This document shows, in pieces, positions 1 through 12,079 of a DNA stretch of 64,000 nt; position 1 is the first letter of the stretch; every line of letters begins with the position of its first letter. The notes below the pieces were generated by a model. The model was not told the origin of the DNA, did no database searches, and worked only from the letters and a program-made list of their open reading frames with translations. The DNA lies in assembly GCA_037043015.1 (NCBI GenBank), contig CM073321.1, positions 3,787,001-3,851,000 on the forward strand. The letters are read 5' to 3'. Made by a program: the position numbers and the translations under genes. The DNA comes from Bryum argenteum (lineage: Eukaryota; Streptophyta; Bryopsida; Bryales; Bryaceae).

Positions 1-3000
1 CAAAAGAGTGACTACAACGAAGTCCTCATCGACCTTCGCACCAAACCGATTATGAAATCTCGACTCATGATTCCACTTTGTTGACTCAAAATCTATCCGA
101 AGGTGCGCCCGATAGTCAGTTCCGACGTGGAGATGCTGACAAACGAGTTTGTAAAAGGGTATCGTGATGGAGATTGAGTCTTGTACGTGTCTCCTTTTGA
201 CGTTGACGGTAAGGACTTAATGGTCCGAGACGACGATACGATTTGGTCAAACCCGCTATGGAAGACGGCCAATGAATATTTGTCTGTTGATCATGATTTC
301 CATCAGTTTCGGAACAAATACTTCTATGTGTATGAAGGCAATCACCGTGTGACGGCTTGGATGGGCTATAACAAAAAATACCATTCTACGGATCCTGAAT
401 GGTACATTTTTGTCGACTGCATTATGCTCGACGGACGTGAACAATGCTCAAAGCTCCTCAACACCATGAACGACGTCAACCGGTAAGTGTTTTTGTCATG
501 TATTTCAATTATTTACATCTCCTTTCATTCGAGAGATAAGCTTTTTAATCATGTTTTGTTTCACATAGGTCAACGGAACACGATCATGTCTAATACAGTC
601 TCATTGCTAAGTTGCAAAGAATTCAAACTTTCGGCCAATCCAAGATTTCTGCTTTCAAAGGCTCATTAGTAAAGAGGATTACGATATTTGTCTGGTGTAT
701 AAACCATGAACACCATCATGGTATCCATTCACGATGGATATTTTCGTTGGATTCCTTTACGCGGTACGTATTTCTGCCGTTAAGTTCACTTATCAATTGC
801 GTATTATGCCTTTTATAATTGGTTTCAAACATCTTTACTGTTGTCATGCAGAGACAATGCGCTGCAGCCTCGGATGCTGCTTGCTCGACTTATTACCAAA
901 CCCTGCCCGAAAGTGAAAGGAATGGCCATAAAGTTTGGAGTGCCATGGAGAAGGCAATCACAAAGACTGTCATGTTCTGGCGTGGCCAAAGGTTCGACAA
1001 GATGGTAGCAATTGCCAATCCTGCGAATGGCTTGGTTTGGAAACAAGAGGTACATGTTTACTTGGATACTATCCAATTTTACTAGTCTTCCTTTAATCAT
1101 TCATTTCCTCTAACATCATTTTTTATCTACCAAGCAGCTCAACAGATACTACACTACCTTCAAAAACAAATATCTAGATTTGAATGTTGAGCGTCTACAT
1201 AAACTTTGTACCTCCAAAGTCTCCAGCCATTTTAAAGGGTTTTGACTACACCTAAGGAATGAGAATGACAAGGAACGTAAGGTCTACGGATTTCCACTCA
1301 ACCGTCAAATGAAGGACGCTCGGCTCGACGTGTGGCTTCCAAGGGCTTCTCTTTGGGCTCAGGTATGAAGATTTCTATATCATTTATCATTGTATATTCT
1401 TTCTTCTTATTGTAATTTTTGCTTTATCGAAAACCTATTGCATGCTAATGTTTCTGAGATGTCTACTTTTCTCGAGGAGTACGTGGAGAGGTATGTTGCA
1501 AAACAGAATATCAAGATTCATTGGAGCGACCTTCTTCTCAAGCCTGCGGAATATGTCGAGAAATGGAGATCGTTGTTGTGGTAGAAAGCTTTTATCCTTA
1601 TCTCCCAGAAGATGCAAGCCCAAGGTTCCTTAAAGGCTCTGAGATTGCAAAGTTTGATGGTGGAAAGATTGCGGGCCGGTTGTTTTACAGGTTCGTATGA
1701 TTTTACAAAATATTTGGTTTTGTATTCTCATTGTATTTGTCACCATCAACCAATTATCATGCATATATGCAGGTACATGAAGCAAGAGTTTATCGCCAAA
1801 GACGCTCTTTCGTCTTCGCACCTTCTAAAGCATATTAAGTTTAAACCTAATGAGAAGAAACCGGCTAATCTTACTCCTATTGCAAAACTCTGGACAGAAG
1901 ACCAACACAAACGATTTGCCCAGAGATTTTGCTCACAGGTGGTTGGTTCCTTCAGTGCCGATCAAACTTCGTTCCAGAGGAGAAGAAAGACCTTATCCTT
2001 ATTCTTGGACCCATCGATTGCAGGAGAAGATACTATGAAGATTGACGATGACGACAAAGAAGAGGCATTTGAGCCTGAACCCGCTCCGAAGCCTAGGACG
2101 AAGAGGAATGCCCGAAGTCGCAACAATACCGTTGTGGCATTCCCACCTCCACTGTCCCCACCCATTCCAGCACCTTGAACGGTAGCCGCAACTGCAATTC
2201 TACGATGTGTCGAGCGTTATCCTTTCGCTTCGACGCAAGCCTCTCAGCCTACAGTTTCGAATCCGCCATCTCCGCGTCGTTTGACCATGGATGTCGACTC
2301 CGGCCACTCTTCCAACCGTTCTCACACTATCACACACTTTATCGAGGATACTCCTATCCTGGTAGGTATCGGAGCGACCTCTTCTAAACCATTTTACTTG
2401 ATTCTTCCTATGTTTCTTGAACATGGCAGCTTCCCTGCATTGTTGAGCAAATCCCACAAACAGAAGTTTATGGATCCTCAACTCCTACGGATTGTAGATC
2501 ACATCAACAAGGTAACACTATACATTCTTCAATGGTATATTCCAAGTTCATTAATGTTCTATTCTAACCCGTAACTTCGGTAACTCATTGTATCATTTAT
2601 TTTATCCTTTCAGATTGGAATTGGACGTTCTTACTCTTGTAAGAAGATGATGATGAAGCCTAAGCATCATGGGATCGATCTTTTGATTGCAGACGTTCCG
2701 AATAACTGCGTCGTTCCAATCATCTCTCCCAAGTCTATTCCGTCATGGAATAAGCGAGCATCGGACTACTTCAACCACTTGTTTGTTTTTGCTGATATAC
2801 ATTTCACAAATGATGCTTTATTCTTGTCATCCATCTCAAGGAGGATGACCTTGAGAAGAAGCTTGGGAGGAAGAGCAAGGACTATGGTTTTAGCCTTCAT
2901 CGCACTTGGTAGAGCAAAAATCTCATTCCAATGGCTTCTCTCATCCCTACTGTAAAAGAGGTACTTTCTTTCTTTGGTTGGTTTAAGATTTTGATTCGGA

Positions 3001-3883
3001 CAAGTGAATTCATACTAAACATCTTATCTGACTTGTTTCGTAGACCCGTAGCTTCAACATCAAGGTTTTTGCCCGCAAGGGATCGACCTTCCGCACTTGT
3101 GCTTTGAAGTTCATAGGGGTGGACATCCTTCCCGAAGCGCACGATGAGCTGACAAATTTCACGATACAAGAAACGCAACTTCTGCGGCCCAGTGGGCTTC
3201 CATAGCGAGGCTCGCATGAGAAGGACCCGTCTTTCATTCAGTGCTTAATCGAGTGTCTATCAGACGAGCGTGATATTATTTGCGACTGGAGTCGTAGTAC
3301 AAGTTCATTATCTCTCTCGTTCTTCGCTTTCCATTAATGTTTAAATTCCACGATCGAATTTTTGTATACCACACTGCAGGTACTTTCGTCATTGCTTGCC
3401 AATGCTCGAATCGACATCTGATTGCGTTAGAGCCGGACGAGGAAATCTTTGATACGGTTTTGAAGCCTTATCTGCCGCGTTACCGGAACCTCAGGAGCGT
3501 CAAGATTCCACTACGGACTCTGATTCGGATGAAGATGCGGCGCCAACAAAGAACAAGTCTCGACGCATATACTACGGTACGCCTTACAATTGTATTCCAA
3601 AAATCCTTATATTAGGTATATTTATTGCAATTATCATACTGATTTTGTTTTCTTGTTTAGAATAATAGAATTCGCAAATCGATTGAAGGGCAACGCCAAT
3701 GTCTGCCTCACTCCTCCTACTTCGTTCATGTTACCTTCATATGCCGAGCATATAGCACAAGATTTCATTCGTGCACCATCTCTGGTCCTTTCACATAGCC
3801 GACGTCAGCGTTACCGCAATACAGTGCTTAGATTCATGCATATCGAAGCACATCAGTGTGACGAGAGGTTCGATTCACCTTGA
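1..3883 (+). pseudogene. ParB/Srx-like domain fused to a permuted (beta-class) DNA methyltransferase, decayed multi-exon gene, 5' end outside window
   Basis: Read through its introns, the N-terminal part (bases 1-482) follows the ParB/sulfiredoxin pattern: R-x-I-V-x-S-D-V-x-x-L, then V-L-Y-V-S-P, then the signature Y-E-G-N-H-R. Further on come methyltransferase-like motifs in permuted order. G-I-D-L-L-I-A-D-V-P-N (about 2,668-2,706) stands where DPPY/W is expected. H-E-K-D-P-S-F-I-Q-C-L-I (about 3,211-3,250) resembles the usual HxxEKP helix. T-F-V-I-A-C then R-H-L-I-A-L-E-P-D (about 3,382-3,445) matches the SAM-binding motif I end. Donor sites are visible at 483 (CG/GTAAGT), 1,050 and 1,363; acceptors precede about 570, 850 and 1,138. 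In-frame stops (two before base 180, TAA near 588, TGA near 1,230, TGA 2,176-2,178), a frameshift near 1,565 and another near 3,450 mark it as a pseudogene. An acidic S-D-S-D-E-D tail follows motif I. Expected activity, if ever functional, is N6-adenine or N4-cytosine methylation of DNA. The ParB call is good, the methyltransferase call fair; motif IV DVPN is degenerate. Confidence 0.62.
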
Positions 3884-5270
3884 TCTCGTGGTAGGGATAT
3901 AGTATTGTTTAAGTTCTTGTATCGCATCGGTAGCCTTCTTATGCATGAGGTGTTCTACCATATTATAATTATATATTTTCTATTCATTTCTTGATCCACT
4001 ACATGCCCAATGCTCAACAGCTTTAAGTTCAAATTCATTACAATGATATTTATTTATTGTTCCTTTATTTGTTTTCTCATAGGACGCTCTCCATTTAACC
4101 ATCTCATAATCATACTTTTTTTAAAGTATAAACATTTAGAAATTTCTTTGTGTCACACCTAATCCAGACTTGTCATTGTGAGTACGGGCTTCTCCTAACA
4201 CCCTTATAGCTTAGGATAGTCGTCTCGTCCGCAACGCCATGTTCAAGAGGTTTGATGAAGATCGAACCAGGACCTCCGTTCTGCAAACGCAATGTCTTCC
4301 CGTCCATCTTATACTCTGGCATGATCAGACAGATCTTTCAAATTAAAATGAATTATATGAACTTGGCCATTTTAATAATTGTAGCGAGGTAGCCTGCATT
4401 TCTATGATGACGTCAGTCCTAATTATGAAATAAACCTAAACACAATAATAAAATCTATGCATTAGAAAAAAATGAAGCTATTGTAAACGTTAAGCATTTG
4501 GCATTGTTTAAATCATCCTTCCATTGAAGTCATGACGTCAGCCCTAATTTCACATGTTATTTAAGATAGAACAAAAACAGCTTATTCTACGGACATGGGT
4601 ACTCTTTTGGCTAAAAATAAACATTTTTTATTTTCACCGGACCAAAATCAGTGGTAATAGGATCCTTATTTTTCCAATAAAAATAAAAAAGCGAGCGGAA
4701 AATTTCACAAAAATGTACTAAAAAGTGCGCTCACCGCTCTACGCTCTACGCTCTATGCTCATGCTGCAACTTTCCCCAATTATGAATATAGTTTGAAGTG
4801 TTGAATGTTACAAAACACATTGTATACATTACCATTGAACTTGAGAGTATTGCGATGAGTTTTGATTCACAAAACAAATCGTACATTGAATAAAGAAAGT
4901 AATTGAAACCTTAATTTCGCATTATTATTGACTTACGATCTATTTTGTGACCATAATCGCATGACTTGACCGACTTAGACTCCCCAAACCAAGAACTCTC
5001 CTATCTATTGCCCTCGGGTTTTGTATTAAACCCTTGGAAAAAGGCTCTACAGCCATTCTGAGCAGCAACAAGGTGGCACAGCGTGGGCGTGGATGACCCA
5101 CAAGGACCCTGAGGAACGCACTCGATGAAGCATTTAAAAAAGCCCCAACGTCATGACCCGTTCACTAGAGTGAGGGAGAATAAGCCCCTCCATTCTTATT
5201 TATGCCGTCCGGGGGATCAGACGCCATTGGCGAACTGGCACGGGCCGTCTAATCCCAGACGGCAGCGGTC
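3884..5270. other. Intergenic spacer, no gene seen
   Basis: Mostly AT-rich sequence after the end of the methyltransferase pseudogene. A short GC-richer piece at 4,170-4,330 has no sustained reading frame. Around 4,735-4,765 there is a small tandem of CGCTCTA/CGCTCTATG units. The last 150 bases rise in GC toward the first palindromic array. I see no coding exon. Confidence 0.4.
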
Positions 5271-5520
5271 ACATCAACGATCAAGCGACCTCGATCGATC
5301 TGTACTACCGATCGGAGCCGCACGATTGATTGGCAATCTCGACCGCGGAGAAGCGCGGTCGACGGCCGATCTGGGCGATGTGTCGGCGACCGATCCGAGC
5401 GACCGGGGACCGGTCTGTTGACCCGGCGTCCGGTGACTGGCCAGGCGACCGACCTCGCGACCGCCAATCGCCTTGGCGATCGACCAAGTCCCCGGGCGAC
5501 CGGTCGGTCGGTCGCCCGCG
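5271..5520. repeat. GC-rich palindromic array (core GCGACCG-N-CGGTCGC)
   Basis: About 250 bases built from variants of GACCGGCGGTCGCC and its reverse complement, such as GGCGATCGACC, GCGACCGGTCGGTCGG and CGACCGCCAATCGCC. The block is far richer in GC than its flanks. Long reading frames across it on both strands encode only R/D/P/S-rich sequence and are composition artefacts. It belongs to the same family as the arrays near 10.4, 14.1, 18.7, 21.6, 23.1, 23.9, 56.1, 58.4 and 63.2 kb. Unlike several of those, no gene remnant is visible just beside it. Confidence 0.75.
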
Positions 5521-5639
5521 TTTCTTCCCCCTCTTCTTCTTGCCTCTCCCCAAAACTCCCTATTTCCACAACTTCGATCACGTCCCTGCATTGCATATTC
5601 TCATTTTCAAAATTACTATATTTAGCCTCTATGGTCCAC

Positions 5640-8100
5640 GTGGCGTCTAAATCAGGGCATGGAATGTTCTTGACAAGGGAATGTCGGGAAGATCTCTTTG
5701 TCAGAAACAAGAATGTTTTATGACAAAGATACTTGGGGCTTTAAATAAATCTATAATAAGGCACTCTTTACAAGGGGAGTGAAGGCCAACAAATCTTCAT
5801 GCCAATTCACTCACCTTTTGAGTTGTTATGCCCAATTGGCTTGAATTGGACAAAACATTTAACAATCAATATAGTGGGGCCAATTTCCCCATTTGTAAAG
5901 CCCTTGGGAATTGGTGCCCATATCTAGAAGGAAAGCAGGCCATGGGGCCAATTCTTATTATTATCTAGACTTAATGTTTTTGATTTGTTCACATTAATTT
6001 TATTTTTTAAAAATATTCTTTCTTAATTTGAATCAAGAAAACGCTTCTAGGCCATGAATTGACATTCATTTCTTGTATCTCCCAAATTTTGTCAAAAATT
6101 GATCCATTCTCACAACGAGATTTTGCCATGTATTGGCCCCCATTTATAGCTTGGCCCCTATTGTGTACTTTGAAGTGGCCCTAAATCCTCTCATATCACG
6201 TTCCAGAAATTTTAGCTATTCCTTGATGAGAGTATAGTTATGTCTAACATTGAAGAGATCTAAGTATATATCAAATGTAGATGAGCATGTGTGAGTAATT
6301 AGTTTTTATAACTTTCAATTGGTATTATCGTATTAGTCAATATTTAAACTTCCTATTTAGGCCTTAACTTGTCTACATTTTATGGTCTATATTATTTGAT
6401 GTGCATTTGGAAATTACTCCATTGTTGTGTATCTATTTTAGTAGTACTTAGAATTTAAAAACATTGTGCTTAAACAACTCATTCTATTATTGGCTATTTT
6501 AGTTTGACACCCTTGAACTAAGCTAGGAGTACATTTATATTGTAGTATAATTAATTGTACTTAATTTGTAGATATTAAAAATTGTAACGGATCAAAGTCT
6601 TCCTATTTATCACAAAGGTTGGCACGGAACTCAAATTGTGAGGAAGTTGTATGCATTCACATACGATCAAATTGATCCAAGAGCAACACCTCTTATTCCC
6701 AACTTTGAATGCAGAGATGAAAAACACCCTATGTGTATTTCATTTGGTAATAGAAATACGTTTCTATTTTTTACAAAGGTAATAGAAATACGTTTCTATT
6801 GTTTTCTACTTTGCGATCATAAAGAAAGAGAAGTAAACACAGAGACAAATAAATTTATGAAAATATCCCACTCTATAAGTTTTTAACATATGGCAATGAT
6901 GGCATCAACTTATAAAGGTTTAATCATATTTGATCTTGTACACGTATAGTACTGAGATTTCATGTTTAATAATAGTGATGATTCTTATATTAGAAACTTC
7001 AATTGATTGATTTGGAAATAGAATATTTTGAAGAGCCATTACTTCTTCATTTGGAGTATCTCTTGGAAAATATCACTTAAAGATAGGATTTGAGGTTTAT
7101 AGTTTAGGATTTAGGAATTACGGTCTAGGCCTCTACGATTTGGGGTATAGAGTTTAGGGTTTAGTGTCTTGGGAATTTGGGATATATTTCTTTTTAATTC
7201 TAGTATTGGTGTTCTGAAACTTTGCAAACACAATTGTGTGTGGAAGGAAAATAATGAATTCGTGTATGTATACAGTGGTTGTCAATTATATTTTAAATGG
7301 ATAACAATTGCACTTTCTACATCGCATAGTTATTACTTGCAAAAGAATCTATTCTATATTTATTATTTTTGATTGAAGATGTTATTGATATGGAATGAAT
7401 CACGAGTTTATTGCAAGGAATATATTGGTAAAATTTTCAACATGCAACATAGGATCTAAGATTCTAGCCTGTTTAATCTCAGAGCCTATTTTTAACCGAT
7501 TGATGCGTTTCCAAAATAAGGGTCCTGTATTTGAGGCTAAATTCCGGTTGTCCAGTTCTAGCTCACAAGTTGGGCCGTGAAGGGGGTGCAATCAATATAA
7601 CCTTCCAAGCAACGATCATTATAATACTAGCACATTCAAACCATACTAGCACTAACACATATTAACTCATACACTAACACATTTCAAATAAAATGCAACT
7701 GAGGGATCTAATCATGCAAGGACCTTGTTAACTTTGGCAAGGTGGCCCTTAGGAAAATTCAACAGCGCTTCCGCGTTCCGCCAAAAACCCTAAAATTCTA
7801 ACCCAACTATGCAATGAACTACCCTAAGGACCGAGGTGATTCGGACAACGCTTCTACACTTAATTCATACCCCGTACCATTAAGGATGATATTCAGCAAT
7901 TTAACAAGCAATTTCCACCACCAAACCAACATGCAATCATACCATGAGAACTTCAACTAATACATTCATAAGTACTTTTGGTGGCAAATTAGCCTTGCCT
8001 TTCTCTTGTTTTCACAAAATTGAATCCTAACTATTGAAGTTAAACCAAGCAACCTAACAATACCAAACCATGAACCAATCAAACATAAAAAAAAGGAAAG
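5640..8100. other. AT-rich spacer with a degenerate telomere-like stretch
   Basis: No sustained coding frame. At 5,860-6,160 the phrase GGGGCCAATT and close variants recur several times, suggesting an old short repeat. At about 7,080-7,170 there is a run of degraded TTTAGG/TTTAGGG-like units. At 7,620-7,690 ACTAGCAC/ACTAACAC units recur. The rest is featureless. Confidence 0.4.
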
Positions 8101-8109
8101 AGGCTCTCT

Positions 8110-9180
8110 GTTTAATATCACCCTGTCCACCCCCAGTATTATCACGGGATGGGACACGGCTTCTGATTCCATGGCTGTTGCAGCCTTCGACTGCTGAGCT
8201 GACCTCCGAAAACTTGTTGGATCGCTCCTCTTGCTGGTGGCTGAACTGCCGCTAGTTACTGCTGGTGCCGACTCCTAGTGCCGGAGTCGGCGATGGTACT
8301 GGATGGGCTGCTGAATCGCCCCCGGCGCTGATTGCCGTCCTCCTCGTCCGAAGCTAGTCCTCCTTCGCTGACCGATCACTCACTGATGTGCCGAGCTGTT
8401 GGCGGGTTGCCTGTCGGTGTCGGTGGGATGCTGCCGCCGTCGCGTCGATCTGCTACGCCGAGGTACTGCCGGATTGCCTGCCGGTGCCTCCGACTCGCTC
8501 GCCGTTCGACGGTGTCGATTCCCCGAGGTGCTGGCCTCTGCGTTACGCCGCGCTGCTCGCCGTCCTCACACTGCTGCCGCCGATGACGGTCATGGTGCTG
8601 CACCGCGTCGCTGCATCCGGAGGGATGTTCTCCGTCGTCGCCGGCTCCACAGACCCGCCGTCACCCTGCTTGACTGTGGCGGCCAACTGCCGCCTTGTTG
8701 CTGGCTCCGCAGCCCTCGAGCTCCTGCGAAGATGTTGCTGTCGAGCTACTCCGCCGCGTGATCACTCGGTGGCCCTCGTGAATTGGATTGTCGTCACTCC
8801 GACCTGTTGATCTTTCCGGCAAGTCGCCACTTCCGTCTTGTCTTCCCGCCGTGCTGGTACGATTGCTGGCCGTCCTCGTGTCAATGCTGTTCGTCCTCGC
8901 TTCACTCAGGTCGGTCTTTTTAACTGCCGCCCCTCCGGCGTTGCTACCGAGGGCTGGATTGCCGTTGCTGTACCCCCCAGCCTTCCTTCCGGTGCTGGGA
9001 TGCTCGAAGTTCCTACTGTTCACGCCGTGGCTTTCGATCAGTCGGTGGCGTGCTCCGGCCGAATTGCCGGCTGATGGCCTCCGGCGATGATGTTGGTTGC
9101 GCGGCCGCCGATCTTCCGCCTGGATCTGACTTCCAGCGTCGTGCTGGTTCCGCCTCCGCCTAGTACCGTTTCTCCTTCTC
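8110..9180. other. GC-rich block of unknown nature
   Basis: A sharply bounded stretch much richer in GC than its flanks, with repeated words such as TGCCGG, GCCGCC and CTGCTGG. Several overlapping frames stay open on both strands, as expected from composition alone; their translations are R/S/G/P-rich with no motif I recognise and start in hydrophobic AT-derived sequence. It is followed by a pyrimidine/A-rich stretch (9,180-9,320, many CACA and CTCTCTC words). It could be part of a retroelement long terminal repeat, but I found no terminal TG...CA pair with a target duplication. Confidence 0.35.
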
Positions 9181-9364
9181 CTAAATCTCACACACACGTC
9201 AAAACATACCCAGTAACAATACGACCCAAAAAACAATCCAGCTCTCACACATACACATTCTTCCCAAAAAACATACAACACTCCAAAACCCAACTCCCTC
9301 TCTCTCCTTCCTCACCCATTCGACTTTGTTGGATGGAGAACAAGTTCATTCGCTTCACCGGATG

Positions 9365-10342
9365 AATGTTTGCTCATCCGACGATTTCATCCGCAAGATT
9401 TACCTAAGTTCTTTGATTATTAAATAGAAGGTATTTTAGCAATTACATGTACGTGCGTTAAATTATGAATACTAAAGAGGCATAAAAAATAGCCAAAAAC
9501 ATACCATAATACATTAACACCAATCAATATTACAAATTTAGAATAAAGTAAACCAACGCCGAGGCATTTGAACAAAACTCCACCCGAGAACATACATTTC
9601 CCGGGAACCGGAAGAATTGGCCTAAGTGTCCCAATTTAGGGAATTAGAATATGAGTTACTCAATCTAAAGCTAAAAGAAAACAATTCGCACCAACGTGAA
9701 CGGTTTCGACGGTTCACACTGTATTAAAATGAGGATGCTCAATTTACATTCTCAACCATGCAATATTGTAACAGACTTACATTTGTAGGTCATGTGGCTC
9801 AAAGTTTGATTCATAAAGCCTCATAGAATGCGAGATCATAATGTATTTATTAGTAAAGAAGAGAATTTACAAAATTTCATCATTTTCAGATTGAAGTGAA
9901 AATTCATATAACAAAGCTAATGCAAGTATGAAATCTCCAACTACAATGCCTTTCAAATTTATGTCAACATTATCGTTGTACCAAAAAGTATGTTCAATGA
10001 AACTTATTGCTAGAGAGCATTGCCTTGGAATAATGAAAATTGCCAATTAATTTACAAAAGGAAAATAGAGAAGAAGGAAACTGTTTGGACCCAAATGTAT
10101 GCCTTATGTACAAAAAATCTTTGAATTTGTGAAGATTTATACTTTATAGAGTAGACTCGAAATGGTTTTGATCTCAAAATTTAAAGTGAAGATTTATCCG
10201 TGAATAAAGAATATATAGCATTTCAGAAATCAACATAGGATTCCTTTTTTCATTGTGTAATAATCACTGAGAATCTAATAATAGAAATCTTTGAAGGATC
10301 AAAAAGGATCCTATGAAAATTTGTAAGATTTCAATAATACAT
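9365..10342. other. AT-rich spacer, nothing recognised
   Basis: Low-GC sequence with frequent stops in all frames. No exon, RNA gene or repeat unit could be supported. Confidence 0.35.
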
Positions 10343-10525
10343 TTAAAAAAAAAAAAAAAACAAACATGGGGTGGCCCGCCAAAGCGGCCGCCCAGATCCG
10401 TCACTAGTTGGCCGTCATCGGTCGGCGAGATTGAGCGGCCATGATCGGCCGCCCTTGATCGGTTGCCCTGATCGACCCGCCAGGATCCGGACCGGACCGG
10501 TCACTGGTCGGCCAGTACAAGAGAG
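10343..10525. repeat. Poly-A tract followed by GC-rich palindromic array
   Basis: An A run of about 16 bases is followed directly by a GC-rich block with CGGCCGCCC, GGTCGGCGAG and GACCGGACCGGTCACTGGTCGGCC words. This is a divergent member of the GCGACCG-N-CGGTCGC family. It lies on the far side of the truncated DUF7869-like gene from the array at 14.1 kb, so that gene fragment is bracketed by arrays. Confidence 0.55.
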
Positions 10526-12079
10526 CACGCCTTGCAATCCCTAGACCTCAAACTAAAAATCTCGACTCATTGATGACATCAGCCCTAATTTGGTCCCTCC
10601 AATACAATTTCCTAATGACCTAAACTACTAGCAGGTGCCACGAGGTACTAAACTTCTGTGTACACCTTTCTATTATGAAGATGATTTTGACCTCCATTAC
10701 CACAGATTTAGGACTTCCCATGGAATTGCACACCACTACTTTATCTTTTTTTTCAAAATTTGGATACACTTTCATGACTTCCAAATGTCAAAATAGTTAA
10801 TAAAAATGTGCTCAATGAGGAGAAAAGCTCATTGATTTTTGCTCACTGCTCGCACAGTTGCAATCCTGCATAACTGGCCAAACCGAATATCTCGAAGACT
10901 GTAGGCTATGTGGATTGACTCCGTCCCAAGCAAGACACATCTTAAGGTTTCTATCTTGCCTGCAAAAGGTAGGGAAGTGATCTTCTACATAAGTCCATTA
11001 CTCACTGTCAACCACAGACCTCATTTTCCCGTCCTGAAAATGATTATCTTTGTGCCATCCCATATTCTTTGCAAGCTCCAGACAACGGAACATTCTCCTA
11101 ACTCTTTTCATGATAGAGAAGTATTGCCGAACTCAAACACAAACAATATTAGATCCGGGTATGTACCTACTTCTCTGGCATTTGAGACATTCTTCTTAGT
11201 CAGCATTATTTTTCCTGTAAAGAGTTTTTCCACAGTCATAGCAATGTATAGTCTCATGGGACAAGCCTTGTTTCAAAATAAGTCTCTTCATCTCATATGA
11301 CGACTTTGGGCAATTATTGTCCGCAGGTAGAATATTGTACTAACACGCATTCCATTAAAATGAGAATATCCAGATTCTCAAAAACTACACCTACCTAAAG
11401 TCCATGTGAGTAGAGCAAAAAACGCATGCTATAGAGCTAAAGTGCATACAATAGGTGTTGTTGCAATTATAAAAATACATTCGCAATCAAAGTTTGCAAA
11501 AACTACATTTAAAACGACAATGTCTATTAAAATGAGAATCATTCGGAGAGACTGAATAACCCCAATTTGTTCCGTAGATATGTATTAAAAACATTACAAT
11601 TGAATGGAGACCTAATTGCTAAAATCAACTAGTATTAAAGAGGAAACAAAAAAATCCTACATGCACTAAGACAATTTCAGAGGTGAACCAACAAGTTACT
11701 ATTCCTCGAAAGCTAAAATTGTACTTAACCCATTTAACTACACTGGAGCTAAATTTGGCATGCCAAATCAAAGTAGGATCGTCACGCTACTCCTCTACAG
11801 TCTTGATGATCTCGTTCAGAACGTCTGACATGGAAATAATGGGTCGTTTAGAGCTGGGTTTGCATTTGATTTCCAGGATGTAAAAAATAGCACCAACATT
11901 AAGCCATTCCGGGTCGTGAGAGTCATCAACTTTCCACTTGAAAGATTACTTTGTATCCCAACCGGCATAGGTTTCTTGAACAACAGGGTTTTCTGCTGTA
12001 GGTTGAAAATACTAGATTTGAATACAACTTGGATTGTTCGGATCGACATCAAAGTTTGTGAGAGCCCTTGCAACCTAGA
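10526..12079. other. Spacer with no supported gene
   Basis: Moderately AT-rich. The frame open at 10,908-11,300 has no motif and is interrupted on both sides. The part next to the DUF7869-like remnant (11,700-12,080) may be further decayed 3' sequence of that gene, but I cannot align it. Confidence 0.3.

Noticed and set aside
5249-5710. Arg-rich reading frames across the GC array on both strands
   Set aside because: Open only because the array is GC-rich and repetitive; translations are R/D/P/S repeats in every frame.
8661-9293. 210-residue minus-strand frame in the GC-rich block
   Set aside because: Low-complexity R/S/G/N-rich sequence, equally long frames on the other strand, no motif, and its start lies in a CACA/CTCTC low-complexity stretch.
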